Positions 16,157-24,831 of a stretch of DNA of 64,000 nt are shown here, piece after piece; within the stretch, counting starts at the first letter, position 1, and every line of letters begins with the position of its first letter. The translations under genes were made by a program, and so were the position numbers. Under the pieces are notes generated by a model. It saw nothing but the letters and a program-made list of their open reading frames with translations. It searched no databases and had not been told where the DNA came from. The DNA is taken from contig DATCMH010000025.1 of NCBI GenBank assembly GCA_036563505.1, positions 62,001-126,000 on the forward strand. The letters run 5' to 3'. The DNA comes from DATCMH01 sp036563505 (lineage in GTDB: Bacteria; Pseudomonadota; Alphaproteobacteria; Rhizobiales; Beijerinckiaceae).

Positions 16157-16570
16157 ATGGGCCTCTACGACACCGCGATCCTGGTCATCGACGACATGCA
16201 CATGATGTCCGACCTGATCGCGACGATTCTGCGCCGCCTCGGCTTCGCGACGGTGGATGTTGCCCATGATGGGACCGCGGGCCTCGCCATGATGGGCGAG
16301 AAGGCCTACGGCCTCGTGATCAGTGACGTGAACATGGAGCCGATGGGCGGCCTCAAGCTTCTCTCCCTCGTGCGCCAGGACCCGAGCCTGAAGCACACGC
16401 CCTTCATCCTGATGACGGCGAGCCTGGCGACCGAGAACGTCATCGCCGCCAAGCGCGCGGGCGTCGACACCTTCCTCATGAAGCCGTTCAGCCCCGCCAT
16501 CCTGCGCGAGCGCATCGTGGGCCTCCTCGGTGAGGACGGCGGACGGGGGCGGGCCGTCGTCGCACGATAG
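16157..16570 (+). CDS. Single-domain response regulator (CheY-like)
   Basis: A 137-residue receiver domain with no output domain. The acidic pair is D12/D13 (LVIDDMHMM), the phosphoacceptor D57 (ISDVNMEPMGG), the switch Thr T87 (LMTAS) and the conserved Lys K109 (MKPFSP). It likely relays phosphate from a histidine kinase encoded elsewhere to a partner protein. The ATG at 16157 follows GAAGGG. There is no kinase, chemotaxis or phosphotransfer gene beside it. The C-terminal tail GGRGRAVVAR is unremarkable. Confidence 0.88.
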   Translation: MGLYDTAILVIDDMHMMSDLIATILRRLGFATVDVAHDGTAGLAMMGEKAYGLVISDVNMEPMGGLKLLSLVRQDPSLKHTPFILMTASLATENVIAAKRAGVDTFLMKPFSPAILRERIVGLLGEDGGRGRAVVAR

Positions 16571-16671
16571 CCGCCGCACCCGCGCGCATTCGCGGCGTGG
16601 TGCCTGTTTCGAGCATGTCGTAGGAAGGGCTCGGCGCGGCCCGCCTTTCGCCCTCCGGACCCACCTTGCCG

Positions 16672-17481
16672 ATGACCGAACCCGCCGCCGCGGCGCCTGC
16701 TCGACGCAGCGTCGCCCTGCGCGTGATGACCTACAACGTCCATCGCTGGGTCGGCACGGACCGCCGCACCGATCCCGGCCGCATCGCCGACGTGATCGCC
16801 GCTTCCGGTGCGACGGTCGTCGCCTTGCAGGAGGTCTGGCGCGGCCGGGCCCGCCATCGCGGCCTTGACCAGCTCGCAGGCGTCGCCGAGCGGCTCGGGA
16901 TGCAGATGCATTTCCACCCGACCGTCCGGGTGCTCGGCGAGGAATACGGTATCGCCATCCTGACAGCCGGCCCCTCCCGCCTCGTGCGGCAGGGACGCTT
17001 GCCCGGCCTGCCGAACGGCATCCCGGTCGAGCCGCGAGGCGCGCTCTGGATCGCCTCGGAGACGGAGGTCGGCGAGGTCCAGGTCGTCAACGCGCATCTC
17101 GGCCTGTTCGGGCCGGAGCGGCGCGCCCAGGCCAAGGCTTTGACCGGGCCCGATTGGCTTGGAAGCGCGCGGACCGGGCCGGCGATCCTGCTCGGCGACC
17201 TCAACGCCCGTCCGGGATCGGGAGCGCATCGCCGCCTCGCGATGCGGCTCCGAGACGCCCGGATCGAAGGCTCCGGGGCGGCTCAGCCCACCTTTCACGC
17301 GCGCCTGCCCCTGGTGCAACTCGATCACGTCTTCGTCGACGGCGACGTGAGGGTGACCAAGGTCGAGGCCCTGCGCACCTCGCTGACGCGTCTCGCCTCG
17401 GATCACCTTCCGCTCGTCGCGGACCTCGCTGTCGTCGCCTCCGAAACAGCCGGCCGCGAGGGCGTCGCGACCGCGGCGTGA
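16672..17481 (+). CDS. Endonuclease/exonuclease/phosphatase family protein
   Basis: A 269-residue EEP-fold metal-dependent phosphodiesterase. The catalytic blocks are MTYNVHRWVG (Asn), VVALQEVW (Glu), VVNAHLGLFG (His), ILLGDLNARPGSGA (Asp-Asn) and ASDHLPLVADL (the C-terminal Asp-His). Relatives cleave DNA, RNA, phosphoinositides or sphingomyelin; this short form is often annotated in alphaproteobacteria beside phospholipid genes but none are here. No signal peptide is seen. I use the ATG at 16672; a TTG two codons upstream is possible. Confidence 0.85.
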   Translation: MTEPAAAAPARRSVALRVMTYNVHRWVGTDRRTDPGRIADVIAASGATVVALQEVWRGRARHRGLDQLAGVAERLGMQMHFHPTVRVLGEEYGIAILTAGPSRLVRQGRLPGLPNGIPVEPRGALWIASETEVGEVQVVNAHLGLFGPERRAQAKALTGPDWLGSARTGPAILLGDLNARPGSGAHRRLAMRLRDARIEGSGAAQPTFHARLPLVQLDHVFVDGDVRVTKVEALRTSLTRLASDHLPLVADLAVVASETAGREGVATAA

Positions 17482-17491
17482 TCATGGAAGG

Positions 17492-17737
17492 TCAGTGCGT
17501 CGTGGGACGTTCCGCGGCGCGCGCCAGGAGGAGCTTCGCCTCAACGGCCCGAATGCGGGTCATGACGCGGTCCATCTCGGCCAGGATCGCGCGCTCGTCG
17601 GCCCGCGCCGTCTCCTTGATGTCGGCATCGATGACGTAGCGCTGCCGGGCTTCCGCCTCGCGCAACCGGGCGTCGATGGCGACGCGTTTCTGGTCGAGAG
17701 CCTCGAGTTCCTGCTTCAAGCGCGCTTCGTCGGTCAT
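17492..17737 (-). CDS. Small coiled-coil protein of unknown function
   Basis: An 81-residue protein, almost wholly helical, with heptad-like patterning (LKQELEALDQKRVAIDARL and AEMDRVMTRIRAVEAKLL). I do not recognise the family. It contains no Cys, signal or membrane segment. The start at 17737 (MTDEARLKQ) cuts off an upstream, low-similarity extension. It is convergent with the EEP gene, ten bases apart. Confidence is limited because no family signature supports it. Confidence 0.55.
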   Translation of the reverse strand: MTDEARLKQELEALDQKRVAIDARLREAEARQRYVIDADIKETARADERAILAEMDRVMTRIRAVEAKLLLARAAERPTTH

Positions 17738-17912
17738 GGCAGCCGTGATGGACGATCCTCCGCTGAGATGACGGGTCGCAGGCGTCAAGGTTCCCTCGAT
17801 TGCCTCGAAATGCATCCGCCCCGTCGCGCGGTGCACCCTGGCGCCCGGTGCTGCACCTCACCGGCCCGGCGGGCGCAACCTAGAAGGGGCGCATTCAACC
17901 AGGGCCTCTGCC

Positions 17913-18134
17913 ATGTCCCGTTGTCTTGCCGTTCTGGCCGGCACCGGCCTTGTGATCGCTGCTCTTGCTCTGGGCCTGCCGGACCTTACCGCCCTGCCGC
18001 GCGCCGACGTCGTCGCCGCAACAGCGGCTTACGCCGCCTTCCTTCTCGGGGGCATGCTCCTCGTTCTGCGGGCCGTCGCGCCCGTCGGATCGCATCGCGA
18101 TTCGCCGGGGAAGCTTTCAGAAACCGCGCGTTAA
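17913..18134 (+). CDS. Small two-helix membrane protein
   Basis: A 73-residue protein with two hydrophobic segments, VLAGTGLVIAALALGLP and ATAAYAAFLLGGMLLVLRAV, and a short polar tail. No family is recognised. Codon usage looks like that of the neighbours. It may be co-transcribed with the next hypothetical gene, 67 bases downstream. It could be a real small membrane protein or a chance frame in GC-rich DNA. Confidence 0.5.
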   Translation: MSRCLAVLAGTGLVIAALALGLPDLTALPRADVVAATAAYAAFLLGGMLLVLRAVAPVGSHRDSPGKLSETAR

Positions 18135-18201
18135 CCCCGCCGGGCGCTTCATGGGGTTTGATCCCCGATCTGGGCGGCCGGTTTCGCGGCCGTCTTCGGA
18201 C

Positions 18202-18627
18202 ATGAAGCCCGCATCGCTCGACCTCGAGACCTCCTTCGTCCTCGCAACCCGCTTTCCGGCGGAGGCGATTCCCGGCGTCGCGCCCGGCACGTGGTGGATC
18301 GTCGAGCGCTGGCACGACGAGACGTCGGCGCGCCAGCAAGCCTACAAGCTCATCCCCTATCTGGCGTCTCTCGGCGCCGAGGCGGCGCTGCTGTTCCTCG
18401 TGCAGGGAACGCTCGGGCGGACCCTCGAGAGCCGGACGCTCGTCCGCCACGGCACCGCGAGGCCTCCCGAGCCGCAGCATCTGCGGGCGCTCGCCGCGGG
18501 GAAGGCCGACGACATTCGCGCCCGTTGCCGCGCCTTCCACGCGCCCCGGCGTTTCCGCTTCGGCCTGCGTCCGGACTTCCTTGGAAACTTGCTCCGCCGC
18601 GGTTCGCTCAGCGATCGCAGATCGTGA
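18202..18627 (+). CDS. Hypothetical protein, conserved-looking soluble fold
   Basis: A 141-residue protein beginning MKPASLDLETSFVLATRF, with a Trp/Glu/Arg patch (TWWIVERWHDE) and a basic C-terminus (FHAPRRFRFGLRPDFLG). The balanced composition and absence of Arg/Pro runs argue it is coding. I recognise no family. An earlier in-frame ATG at 18151 would add 17 residues. Its last 20 bases overlap the next, convergent gene. Confidence 0.55.
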   Translation: MKPASLDLETSFVLATRFPAEAIPGVAPGTWWIVERWHDETSARQQAYKLIPYLASLGAEAALLFLVQGTLGRTLESRTLVRHGTARPPEPQHLRALAAGKADDIRARCRAFHAPRRFRFGLRPDFLGNLLRRGSLSDRRS

Positions 18628-18868
18628 GCAGGCGCGAGACGGGCTGACCCTCGGCGTCGAGGACGCGCTGGCGCACGTCGATGCAGGTCTCGCCGGACGC
18701 ATCCCGCGATCGGGGCAGCGCCGGTGCCGCCTTCGACGAGGGAAGCGGATCCCGGGCGAGAACCACCGCCACCGGTCCCGGCGCGATCGGATCGAGGTGG
18801 CGCGCGAAGGCCCCGACCGGCGACAGGACGACGAGGGTGACGAGCGACAGCGGAACGAGGGCACGCAT
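18608..18868 (-). CDS. Small exported protein
   Basis: An 86-residue protein with a clear signal peptide: MRALVPLSLVTLVVLSPVGAFA followed by a mature part of about 64 residues with two Cys (GETCIDVRQ and LLTICDR) that could form a disulfide in the periplasm. No known family. The start at 18868 gives the signal; the open frame upstream is Pro-rich and unlike a leader. No ribosome site is obvious. Confidence 0.6.
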   Translation of the reverse strand: MRALVPLSLVTLVVLSPVGAFARHLDPIAPGPVAVVLARDPLPSSKAAPALPRSRDASGETCIDVRQRVLDAEGQPVSRLLTICDR

Positions 18869-19159
18869 GGGAGGAGGGCTCCGGGTGTGCGGCGCGGAGG
18901 GCGCCGGTCCTTGAGGACGCAAGCTCTCCTCAAAGCCGGATGGGGGCTGTGCGCTGAGACACGAAACCCTCGACTGCCTCCTGACCGGGCAGATGCCGCG
19001 AAAGAGATCAGCGGTGGCGTGAGCCGGTCACCCGTTCCCGAACCGGCGATGGACGATCAGCCAAGGGCATCGCGCCATCAGCAGGGCAGGGGAGACTGGC
19101 ACACTCCGTGCTTGGCTTGATCCGTCGCTCCGTGTGAGCGTTTCCTCCCGATGAACTTC
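18869..19159. other. Intergenic stretch; possible small RNA leading to an orphan terminator
   Basis: Together with 19160-19365 this is a gap of about 500 bases with no plausible protein gene. It ends in an intrinsic-terminator-like hairpin that has no rightward gene directly before it. A non-coding transcript is one explanation. I could not match it to a known RNA family. Confidence 0.3.
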
Positions 19160-19187
19160 GCCCCTCCGCCCCGCGGTGGGGCTTTTT
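19160..19187 (+). terminator. Rho-independent terminator-like hairpin
   Basis: GCCCC-T-CCGC, a three-base loop, then GCGG-T-GGGGC and five T residues. The stem is strong and has one T/T mismatch. It points rightward, but the nearest rightward gene ends more than 500 bases upstream. Confidence 0.6.
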
Positions 19188-19365
19188 CATGGGCGTCTCT
19201 CGCGACGGTTTCACGCGTGAAGGATCGCCTACTGAAATGCCGCGAAACCGCCACGCTTCGTTTAGGAAGCGTCCACTTTGCGAGCCTTAGGGTCGTGCCC
19301 GGCGCGACCCGCGCGCCCCGGTCAGCCCCCGGTCCCCATCATCGGGCCACCAAGGTTCGAAACGC

Positions 19366-19686
19366 ATGCGTACCACCCGTCTCCTCAGCGGCGCCCTCGC
19401 CGCCATCCTCCTGACATCCGCGGCGGCGCCCGCCTCGGCCGACTGGCGCTACGGTCCCTACCACCGGCGCGACCGGATCAACCCCGGCGCCGCGGCGGCG
19501 CTGGGCGTCCTGGGAGGCCTCGCCATCGGCGGGGCGATCGCCTCTTCCGCCCGGCCGGTCTACGCGGCGCCGGCTCCCGTCTATGGTCCGCCTCCGATCG
19601 TGGAGGAGGAATGCACCGTCGAGCGGATGCGCGAGTGGGTCCCCGGCTGGGGCTGGCAAGTCCGCAAGCGCACGGTCTGCGAATAA
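19366..19686 (+). CDS. Small exported glycine/alanine-rich protein
   Basis: A 106-residue protein with a signal peptide (MRTTRLLSGALAAILLTSA up to ASA), a short charged YGPYHRRDR segment, a Gly/Ala helix (ALGVLGGLAIGGAIASSA) and a C-terminal EEECTVERMREWVPGWGW...TVCE piece with two Cys. This layout is a common uncharacterised alphaproteobacterial envelope protein; its role is unknown. It stands alone, with 97 bases to the next gene. Confidence 0.7.
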   Translation: MRTTRLLSGALAAILLTSAAAPASADWRYGPYHRRDRINPGAAAALGVLGGLAIGGAIASSARPVYAAPAPVYGPPPIVEEECTVERMREWVPGWGWQVRKRTVCE

Positions 19687-19783
19687 CAGTGTGAGCGTTG
19701 GCAGCGCTGAGGCCGGTCGAGGGGCAACCCTCCCCGGCACCACGCGTTGACCCTTCGAGGCAACTCCAGGAAGGGTCGATCCC

Positions 19784-19969
19784 ATGAGCGACACCGATCG
19801 GACGGCAGGGCAGGGCCGCGTCAACCCGGGCGACGATGCCGCCCCTGGGACGCCCGGTACGGGCGAGAACGTCTGTCCGGACTGCAAAGGCTCCGGACGT
19901 GTCGACGCCGCGGCCTGCCAGACCTGCGGCGGAACGGGGGTGGTCGTCGAGGGGATCGGCGGCGGTTAG
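19784..19969 (+). CDS. Mini zinc-finger protein with DnaJ-type CxxCxGxG motifs
   Basis: A 61-residue protein. The N-terminal half is a polar, Gly/Asp-rich arm; the C-terminal half is CPDCKGSGRV...CQTCGGTGVV, two CxxCxGxG repeats that would bind one zinc as in half of the DnaJ cysteine-rich domain. There is no J domain. A GGAAGGG box lies about nine bases before the ATG. It may be an RNA- or protein-binding ribbon. It converges with, and overlaps by four bases, the O-antigen ligase gene. Confidence 0.75.
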   Translation: MSDTDRTAGQGRVNPGDDAAPGTPGTGENVCPDCKGSGRVDAAACQTCGGTGVVVEGIGGG

Positions 19970-21255
19970 GCAGCGCCGGGCGCGGTCGAACTCAAGGCGG
20001 GCGCCCGCTCACTGGGCACCGGCATGGACCGGCCGACAGGCCGTCGCGGCGCTTGGATCATCCGCCAGTTACGGGGATCCAGGCCCCAGACGAGACCCGT
20101 CATCAGCCAGAGGTGACGCCAGCGTTCCGCTTCGTGGAGCATCGCGCAACTCGCGATCGCGACCCAGGCGAAGAGGATCGTCAGGCAGATCTGGTCGCGG
20201 GTCAGCCGATAGGTCCGCACCGCGTTGACCACAGCGAAGATCATCAGAACGGTGAAGGCGAAGCCTGCGGTCCAGCCGTAGTTCATGAAGGAGCTGATCC
20301 AGATGTTGTGGATCGGCTCGGGGAACATGCGCTCGTATTGCAGCAGGCCGAGACCGCCGGGGAACGACAGGATGAAGGCGATGCTGCCGACGTAGCGGCC
20401 CAGACGGCCCTGCGCGCCGAGGTCGTAATCCTTCGCGAGGGTGAAGCGGTCGAGCACCTTGTCGTCGAAGCCGTCGATGAAGATCGCGGCGATCAACCCG
20501 AGAACCAAGACGGCAACGACGGTTCCGGCCCCGTAGACGAGGGTCCGTGCCAGCGCTCGGCGGTTCAGGATCACGAGCTGCAGCGCAACGAGGACGAGGC
20601 CCGCCGCGATGGCGACGCGCGAGAAGGACAGGAGCAATCCGAGCGTCAGCCAAAGTCCCCCAAGGACATGGTAGCCGCGCCGGCCTTCTCCCGTGAGTAG
20701 CGCGTGAACGCAGGCGAGGATGCCGGGCAAAAGATACGCGCCGTACATGTTCGGGTCGTCGAACAATCCCTTGGCGCGCCCGTCCCAGACAAAGTCCTCA
20801 ACGCCGCCGGCAAAGCCGACGATGCCGAGCGTCGCCGCGATCAGGGCGCCGAAGATCCAGATCCGGAGAAAGAGCCGGAGCTTCGCGCCCGACCAATGCG
20901 CGGCCAGAAGGCTGGCGCCGAGGCCGATCGAGGTCGCGAAGCTGATCTTGGTGATCTGATAGGTGACCTCGTCGTCATCCAGGAAGCGCAGCGACGACAC
21001 GACCATCGCCGAGAGCCAGACGAGCACGAGAGCGAGATAGGCGAAGGTGCCGAAGGTGATCCGCTGGCGGCAGAAGATCGTCAGCGCGAGCGCGATCGTG
21101 AAGCTCACGTCCACCGGCGAGGGCCGGAAGAGCGTGTAGTTCATGAGCACGACGGCGGCGAGGAAGAAGAACTCGCGCGCGCGCTGGGGCCCACTCTCCC
21201 GCGCGAGGACGATGCCCGCGGCAGGGGCTGTCAGCGGAAGGCGCTGCGGGCTCAA
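19966..21255 (-). CDS. O-antigen ligase/polymerase-like membrane protein
   Basis: A 429-residue protein with about ten to twelve membrane helices. The segment around GLFDDPNMYGAYLLPGILA and the large loop ending in the PEPIHNIWISSFMNYGW motif are diagnostic of O-antigen ligase (Wzy_C/WaaL) proteins, which polymerise or ligate lipid-linked glycans at the periplasmic face. The best start is TTG at 21255, inside the stop of the upstream sugar-transferase gene (TTGA). An ATG at MNYTLF lies further in, but the hydrophobic AREFFFLAAVVL before it belongs to the first helix. It is the last gene of the leftward exopolysaccharide run. Confidence 0.85.
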   Translation of the reverse strand: MSPQRLPLTAPAAGIVLARESGPQRAREFFFLAAVVLMNYTLFRPSPVDVSFTIALALTIFCRQRITFGTFAYLALVLVWLSAMVVSSLRFLDDDEVTYQITKISFATSIGLGASLLAAHWSGAKLRLFLRIWIFGALIAATLGIVGFAGGVEDFVWDGRAKGLFDDPNMYGAYLLPGILACVHALLTGEGRRGYHVLGGLWLTLGLLLSFSRVAIAAGLVLVALQLVILNRRALARTLVYGAGTVVAVLVLGLIAAIFIDGFDDKVLDRFTLAKDYDLGAQGRLGRYVGSIAFILSFPGGLGLLQYERMFPEPIHNIWISSFMNYGWTAGFAFTVLMIFAVVNAVRTYRLTRDQICLTILFAWVAIASCAMLHEAERWRHLWLMTGLVWGLDPRNWRMIQAPRRPVGRSMPVPSERAPALSSTAPGAA

Positions 21256-22805
21256 TACGCGTTCTCGCTTTTCAGGAGCGCGAGGGGCGTCGCGGCGAGG
21301 ATCTGCAGGTCGAAGAACACCGACCAGTTCTCGATGTAGTAGAGGTCGTGCTCGACGCGGCGCTGGATCTTCTCGCTCGTGTCGGTCTCGCCCCGCCAGC
21401 CGTTGATCTGCGCCCACCCGGTGATGCCGGGCTTGACCTTGTGGCGCGCGAAGTAGCCGTCGACGACCTGGTCATAGAGGCGGTTCTCCGCCTTGGCGTG
21501 GAGCGCGTGCGGGCGGGGCCCGACGAGGGAGAGGTCGCCCTTGAACACCACGTTCAGGAGCTGCGGCAGCTCGTCGATGGAGGTCTTGCGGATGATGCGC
21601 CCGACGCGCGTGACACGGGGGTCATCGCGGGTCACGAGCTTCGCCGCCGTGGCGTCGGACTGATCGACGTACATCGAGCGGAACTTGAAGACTTCGATAA
21701 GCTCGTTGTTGAAGCCATAGCGCTTCTGCCGGAAGAACACCGGCCCGCGCGAATCGAGCTTCACGGCGATCGCGGTGACGAGAAGGACGGGCGACAGCGC
21801 GAGGAGCAGCAGGGTGCCGACGACCCGGTCGAACACCGCCTTGAGGACGAGGTCCCAATCGGCGATCGGCTTGTCGAACACGTCGAGAACCGGCACCGAG
21901 CCGATGTAGGAGTAGGAGCGCGGGCGAAGCCGCAGCTTGCTCGCATGGGCCGAGAGCCGGATGTCGATCGGCAGCACCCAGAGCTTGGAGAGCATCTGCA
22001 GGATGCGACCCTCGGCCGAGATCGGCAGCGTGAAGATCACGAGGTCAAGCTGCGTCGAGCGGGCATATTCTACGAGCTCATCGACGCCGCCGAGCTTCGG
22101 ATAGCCCGCGGTGACGTCGGGTGAGCGGTCGTCGCCGCGATCGTCGAACAGGCCGACGATGCGAATGCCGCTGTCCGGCTGGCTTTCAAGCGCCCGGATC
22201 ATCGCCTCGGCCCCGGGACCGCTCCCGACGACGGCCGTGCGGCGATCGAAGCGGCCTTTGCGCGTGAGGCGGGTCACGACCACCGCGAGCACTAGGCGCT
22301 CGGTCAGGAGCGCGAAAAGGCCGGCGCCATACCAGCCAGCGAGCCAGACGCGCGAGAAATTCTCGCCCGTCTTGGCGAAGAAAACGGTGGCGAGCGCCAG
22401 CAGGAACACCAGCGTCCAGCTGGCCGCGACCTTGATCCCGACGGCGAAGAAGGCGCGGAAGGCCGGGACGGAATAGGCGCCGGCGGCCTGCAGCACTGCG
22501 GCAAGGACGACCGGTACCCCGAGGAGCAGGGCGAGGTGCAGCGAGTCGAAGGCGATGCGATCGGCGAGGTAGAGCTGCCTGACGGCGAAGCCCGTGCCCA
22601 GGATCATCGAAGCGTCGAGGAGACGCACGATCCCGGCGACGACCACCGGCGAGTAGCGTGGTCCGATGGCAAGCCCCGTCATGCTCTCGGCGGTCGGAGC
22701 CGGGCGGGAGGCAGGCGAGCGCGTGGCGGCCCGCGCCGCGCGCCGCCCATCGGTGAGCGTACCGGCGCTGGCCTGCAGGAGGTCGCGGATGTCGAAGCCG
22801 CTCAT
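21252..22805 (-). CDS. Undecaprenyl-phosphate sugar phosphotransferase (WcaJ/PssY-like)
   Basis: A 517-residue polyprenyl-phosphate hexose-1-phosphate transferase. The N-terminal half has about four to five membrane helices and a Rossmann-like segment (TAVVGSGPGAEAM). From about residue 335 comes the catalytic bacterial sugar transferase domain: KAVFDRVVGTLLLLALSP (re-entrant helix), RGPVFFRQKRYGF, VFKFRSMYVD, KTSIDELPQLLNV, SLVGPRPHA and KPGITGWAQINGWRGE. It would start exopolysaccharide repeat synthesis by loading glucose- or galactose-1-phosphate onto undecaprenyl phosphate. It is coupled by overlap to the ligase-like gene downstream. Confidence 0.92.
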   Translation of the reverse strand: MSGFDIRDLLQASAGTLTDGRRAARAATRSPASRPAPTAESMTGLAIGPRYSPVVVAGIVRLLDASMILGTGFAVRQLYLADRIAFDSLHLALLLGVPVVLAAVLQAAGAYSVPAFRAFFAVGIKVAASWTLVFLLALATVFFAKTGENFSRVWLAGWYGAGLFALLTERLVLAVVVTRLTRKGRFDRRTAVVGSGPGAEAMIRALESQPDSGIRIVGLFDDRGDDRSPDVTAGYPKLGGVDELVEYARSTQLDLVIFTLPISAEGRILQMLSKLWVLPIDIRLSAHASKLRLRPRSYSYIGSVPVLDVFDKPIADWDLVLKAVFDRVVGTLLLLALSPVLLVTAIAVKLDSRGPVFFRQKRYGFNNELIEVFKFRSMYVDQSDATAAKLVTRDDPRVTRVGRIIRKTSIDELPQLLNVVFKGDLSLVGPRPHALHAKAENRLYDQVVDGYFARHKVKPGITGWAQINGWRGETDTSEKIQRRVEHDLYYIENWSVFFDLQILAATPLALLKSENAY

Positions 22806-22868
22806 GGGATGTCCGATGCGCGATGGCGGCGGGGCCGCCGGGTCGGGCCGAACCCTAGCGTCACATCG

Positions 22869-24038
22869 TCAGGGAAGGCTTAATGCTGGCCTTCCGGAAT
22901 AGTCGCGCGCCGCGATCGCGGCCTCGTAGCCCGCCAACACACCGTCGACCATGCGATCGAGGGAGAAGCGGGAGCGGATATGGTTCGTAAGAGCGTGCGT
23001 CTTCTCGGATTGGAGGCCCGGCGGCTCGTCGAGCTTGCGCCGGATCGCCTCGCGCAGCAGCCCCACGTCGGAGGGGGCGATGAGGTCCGCGCTCAAGGGT
23101 CCGAAGATCTCCGGGATGCCGCCGACATTGGTGGCGACCATGGGCTGGCCCGCCGCGGCAGCCTCGAGCACGACGTAGGGCAGGGACTCGGCTAGCGACG
23201 GCACCACCATGAGGCGGGCCTGCCCCAACGCGTCGCGGATCGGACGGGGCGGCACGAAGGCGACCGAATCCCAGATCCCCGCCCGCTTGGCCCGGGCCTT
23301 GAGTTCGTCTTCGCTCGGCCCCGATCCGACGACGAGCAGCGTCAGCCGCCGGCCTTCGCGGCGCAGCTCCGCCACCGCATCGAGGAGAGTCTCGACGCCC
23401 TTCGCCGCCCTCAGCTCGCCGATGTAGAGAAGGTCGAACGGGTCCGCGCCACGGGCGGGCGGGGCGAACTCAGCGGCGCCGACACCGTTCGGCACGATCC
23501 GCACGAGGCGGTCCGTCTCGCCGACGAAGGTCCGGAAACGCCCGGCAATGTAGGCGCTCTCGAAGAGGAACAGGTCGGTGCGGCGCGCCAGGAGACGCTC
23601 GGCCCTCATGTAGAGGCCGTGCAGGGCCGAGCCCGGCTGATAGTTGAAGCTGCCGCCGTGGGGCGTGTAGGCGCGGACCGCCGGCGAGCGAAGCGACGAT
23701 GTTGGGAGCAGGCGGGCATAGGCGCCGCCCTTCGAGCCGTGCCCGTGGAGAATGTCCGGCACCGCCTTGCGGCACAGCCGCGCGAGCGCGACGCTCGCGG
23801 CAAGGTCGTAGAGGTGCGGGTTGCGGCGCATCGGCACGCGGGTGACCCCAAGCGTCAGGCGCGGGGCAAGCTCCGCCAGGACCGCGTCGGCCCGCGTTCC
23901 GCCCGTCGACGAATCGCAGAAGATACCGACCGCGTGGCCGCGCTCGATCTGAGCCCGGGCGACGTCCACGACGTGCCGGAACAGCCCGCCGAGAGGCGCG
24001 CGGAAGATGTGGATGATGCGCAGGCCGCTCTGGGTCAT
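22869..24038 (-). CDS. Glycosyltransferase family 4 protein
   Basis: A 389-residue GT-B glycosyltransferase. The N-terminal domain begins IIHIFRAPLGGLFRHVVDVA with a Gly-rich acceptor loop; the second domain has LLYIGELRAAKGVETLLDAV, the nucleotide-sugar site PSLAESLPYVVLEAAAAGQP and VATNVGGIPEI. Retaining chemistry with a UDP- or GDP-sugar is expected. It would extend the exopolysaccharide unit begun by the sugar transferase 63 bases downstream. The specific sugar cannot be told. Confidence 0.88.
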   Translation of the reverse strand: MTQSGLRIIHIFRAPLGGLFRHVVDVARAQIERGHAVGIFCDSSTGGTRADAVLAELAPRLTLGVTRVPMRRNPHLYDLAASVALARLCRKAVPDILHGHGSKGGAYARLLPTSSLRSPAVRAYTPHGGSFNYQPGSALHGLYMRAERLLARRTDLFLFESAYIAGRFRTFVGETDRLVRIVPNGVGAAEFAPPARGADPFDLLYIGELRAAKGVETLLDAVAELRREGRRLTLLVVGSGPSEDELKARAKRAGIWDSVAFVPPRPIRDALGQARLMVVPSLAESLPYVVLEAAAAGQPMVATNVGGIPEIFGPLSADLIAPSDVGLLREAIRRKLDEPPGLQSEKTHALTNHIRSRFSLDRMVDGVLAGYEAAIAARDYSGRPALSLP

Positions 24039-24099
24039 GACGGGGCCGAGTGTCGCCTGAAGATGCTAACAGAACTTGGCGCCGGTGGGCTGGAGCGTC

Positions 24100-24651
24100 T
24101 CAGAACCAGCGTTCCTTGACGACGACCGTGTCGCCCGGGCGCAGGCGCTGGTTGATCGGAACGGCAACCGTCATCGGGCCGCGCTGCGTCATCCGAGTCA
24201 CCTCGGCGTGATCCCGGGCGGCCCGCGGCGTGTACCCTCCGGCGATGGCCACAGCCGACTGCACCGTCATGCCGTTCACGAAGGGGAACTGGCCCGAATT
24301 CGTGACCTCACCGAGGATGAAGAACGGGCGGTAACCATCGATCTCGACGGTGACTTTCGGCTCGCGAATGTAGCCCGTGCGAAGGCGCCCCTCGATGGAG
24401 CGCTCGAGCTGTGACGTCGTCATCCCGGCCGCGGGTACGGTGCCGATCAGCGGCATGGCGATCCGCCCGCTGCCGTCGACCGCGTAGATGTTCGAGAGGT
24501 TGTCCTGCCCGAAGACGATGACCCGCAGGCGGTCGCCGCCGGCCAGGGTGTAGGCCGCGGACGGCTCGTCGGGCAGGACGACGAGGCCTCCGTGCTGGCA
24601 AGCAGCGAGCGGGGCGGCGGCAAGGAAGGTGAGGAAGGTTCGCCGGTTCAT
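24100..24651 (-). CDS. Polysaccharide export lipoprotein (Wza/ExoF-like)
   Basis: A 183-residue protein with a lipoprotein signal: MNRRTFLTFLAAAPLAAC, lipobox LAAC with Cys18. Then come the Wza-type blocks: YTLAGGDRLRVIVFGQD (poly_export), PLIGTVPAAGMTTSQLE and a SLBB domain FFILGEVTNSGQFPFVNG. At about 180 residues it is about half of E. coli Wza, the short form that pairs with GumC-like proteins. I choose the ATG at 24651; an upstream ATG at 24672 adds seven residues. It is transcribed away from the GumC-like gene. Confidence 0.88.
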   Translation of the reverse strand: MNRRTFLTFLAAAPLAACQHGGLVVLPDEPSAAYTLAGGDRLRVIVFGQDNLSNIYAVDGSGRIAMPLIGTVPAAGMTTSQLERSIEGRLRTGYIREPKVTVEIDGYRPFFILGEVTNSGQFPFVNGMTVQSAVAIAGGYTPRAARDHAEVTRMTQRGPMTVAVPINQRLRPGDTVVVKERWF

Positions 24652-24831
24652 GGCTCTTGAAGACGCGTGCATCGGCCTGTCGCGACGGCCCTTGATGCAC
24701 GCGACATGGTTAACAAACCCTCACCGCGACGCTTCGAGCCCAAGGCCCCGCGCTTAACGCGGTGGAAACCTTAATCAGTTCTTCTGTGACCCACCGGCAG
24801 GCCCCACCATGCCGATCCGAGGTCTTTTCCG

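Noticed and set aside
22806..22868. Possible small gene between the sugar transferase and the glycosyltransferase
   Set aside because: Only 63 bases; too short and no start with a ribosome site.
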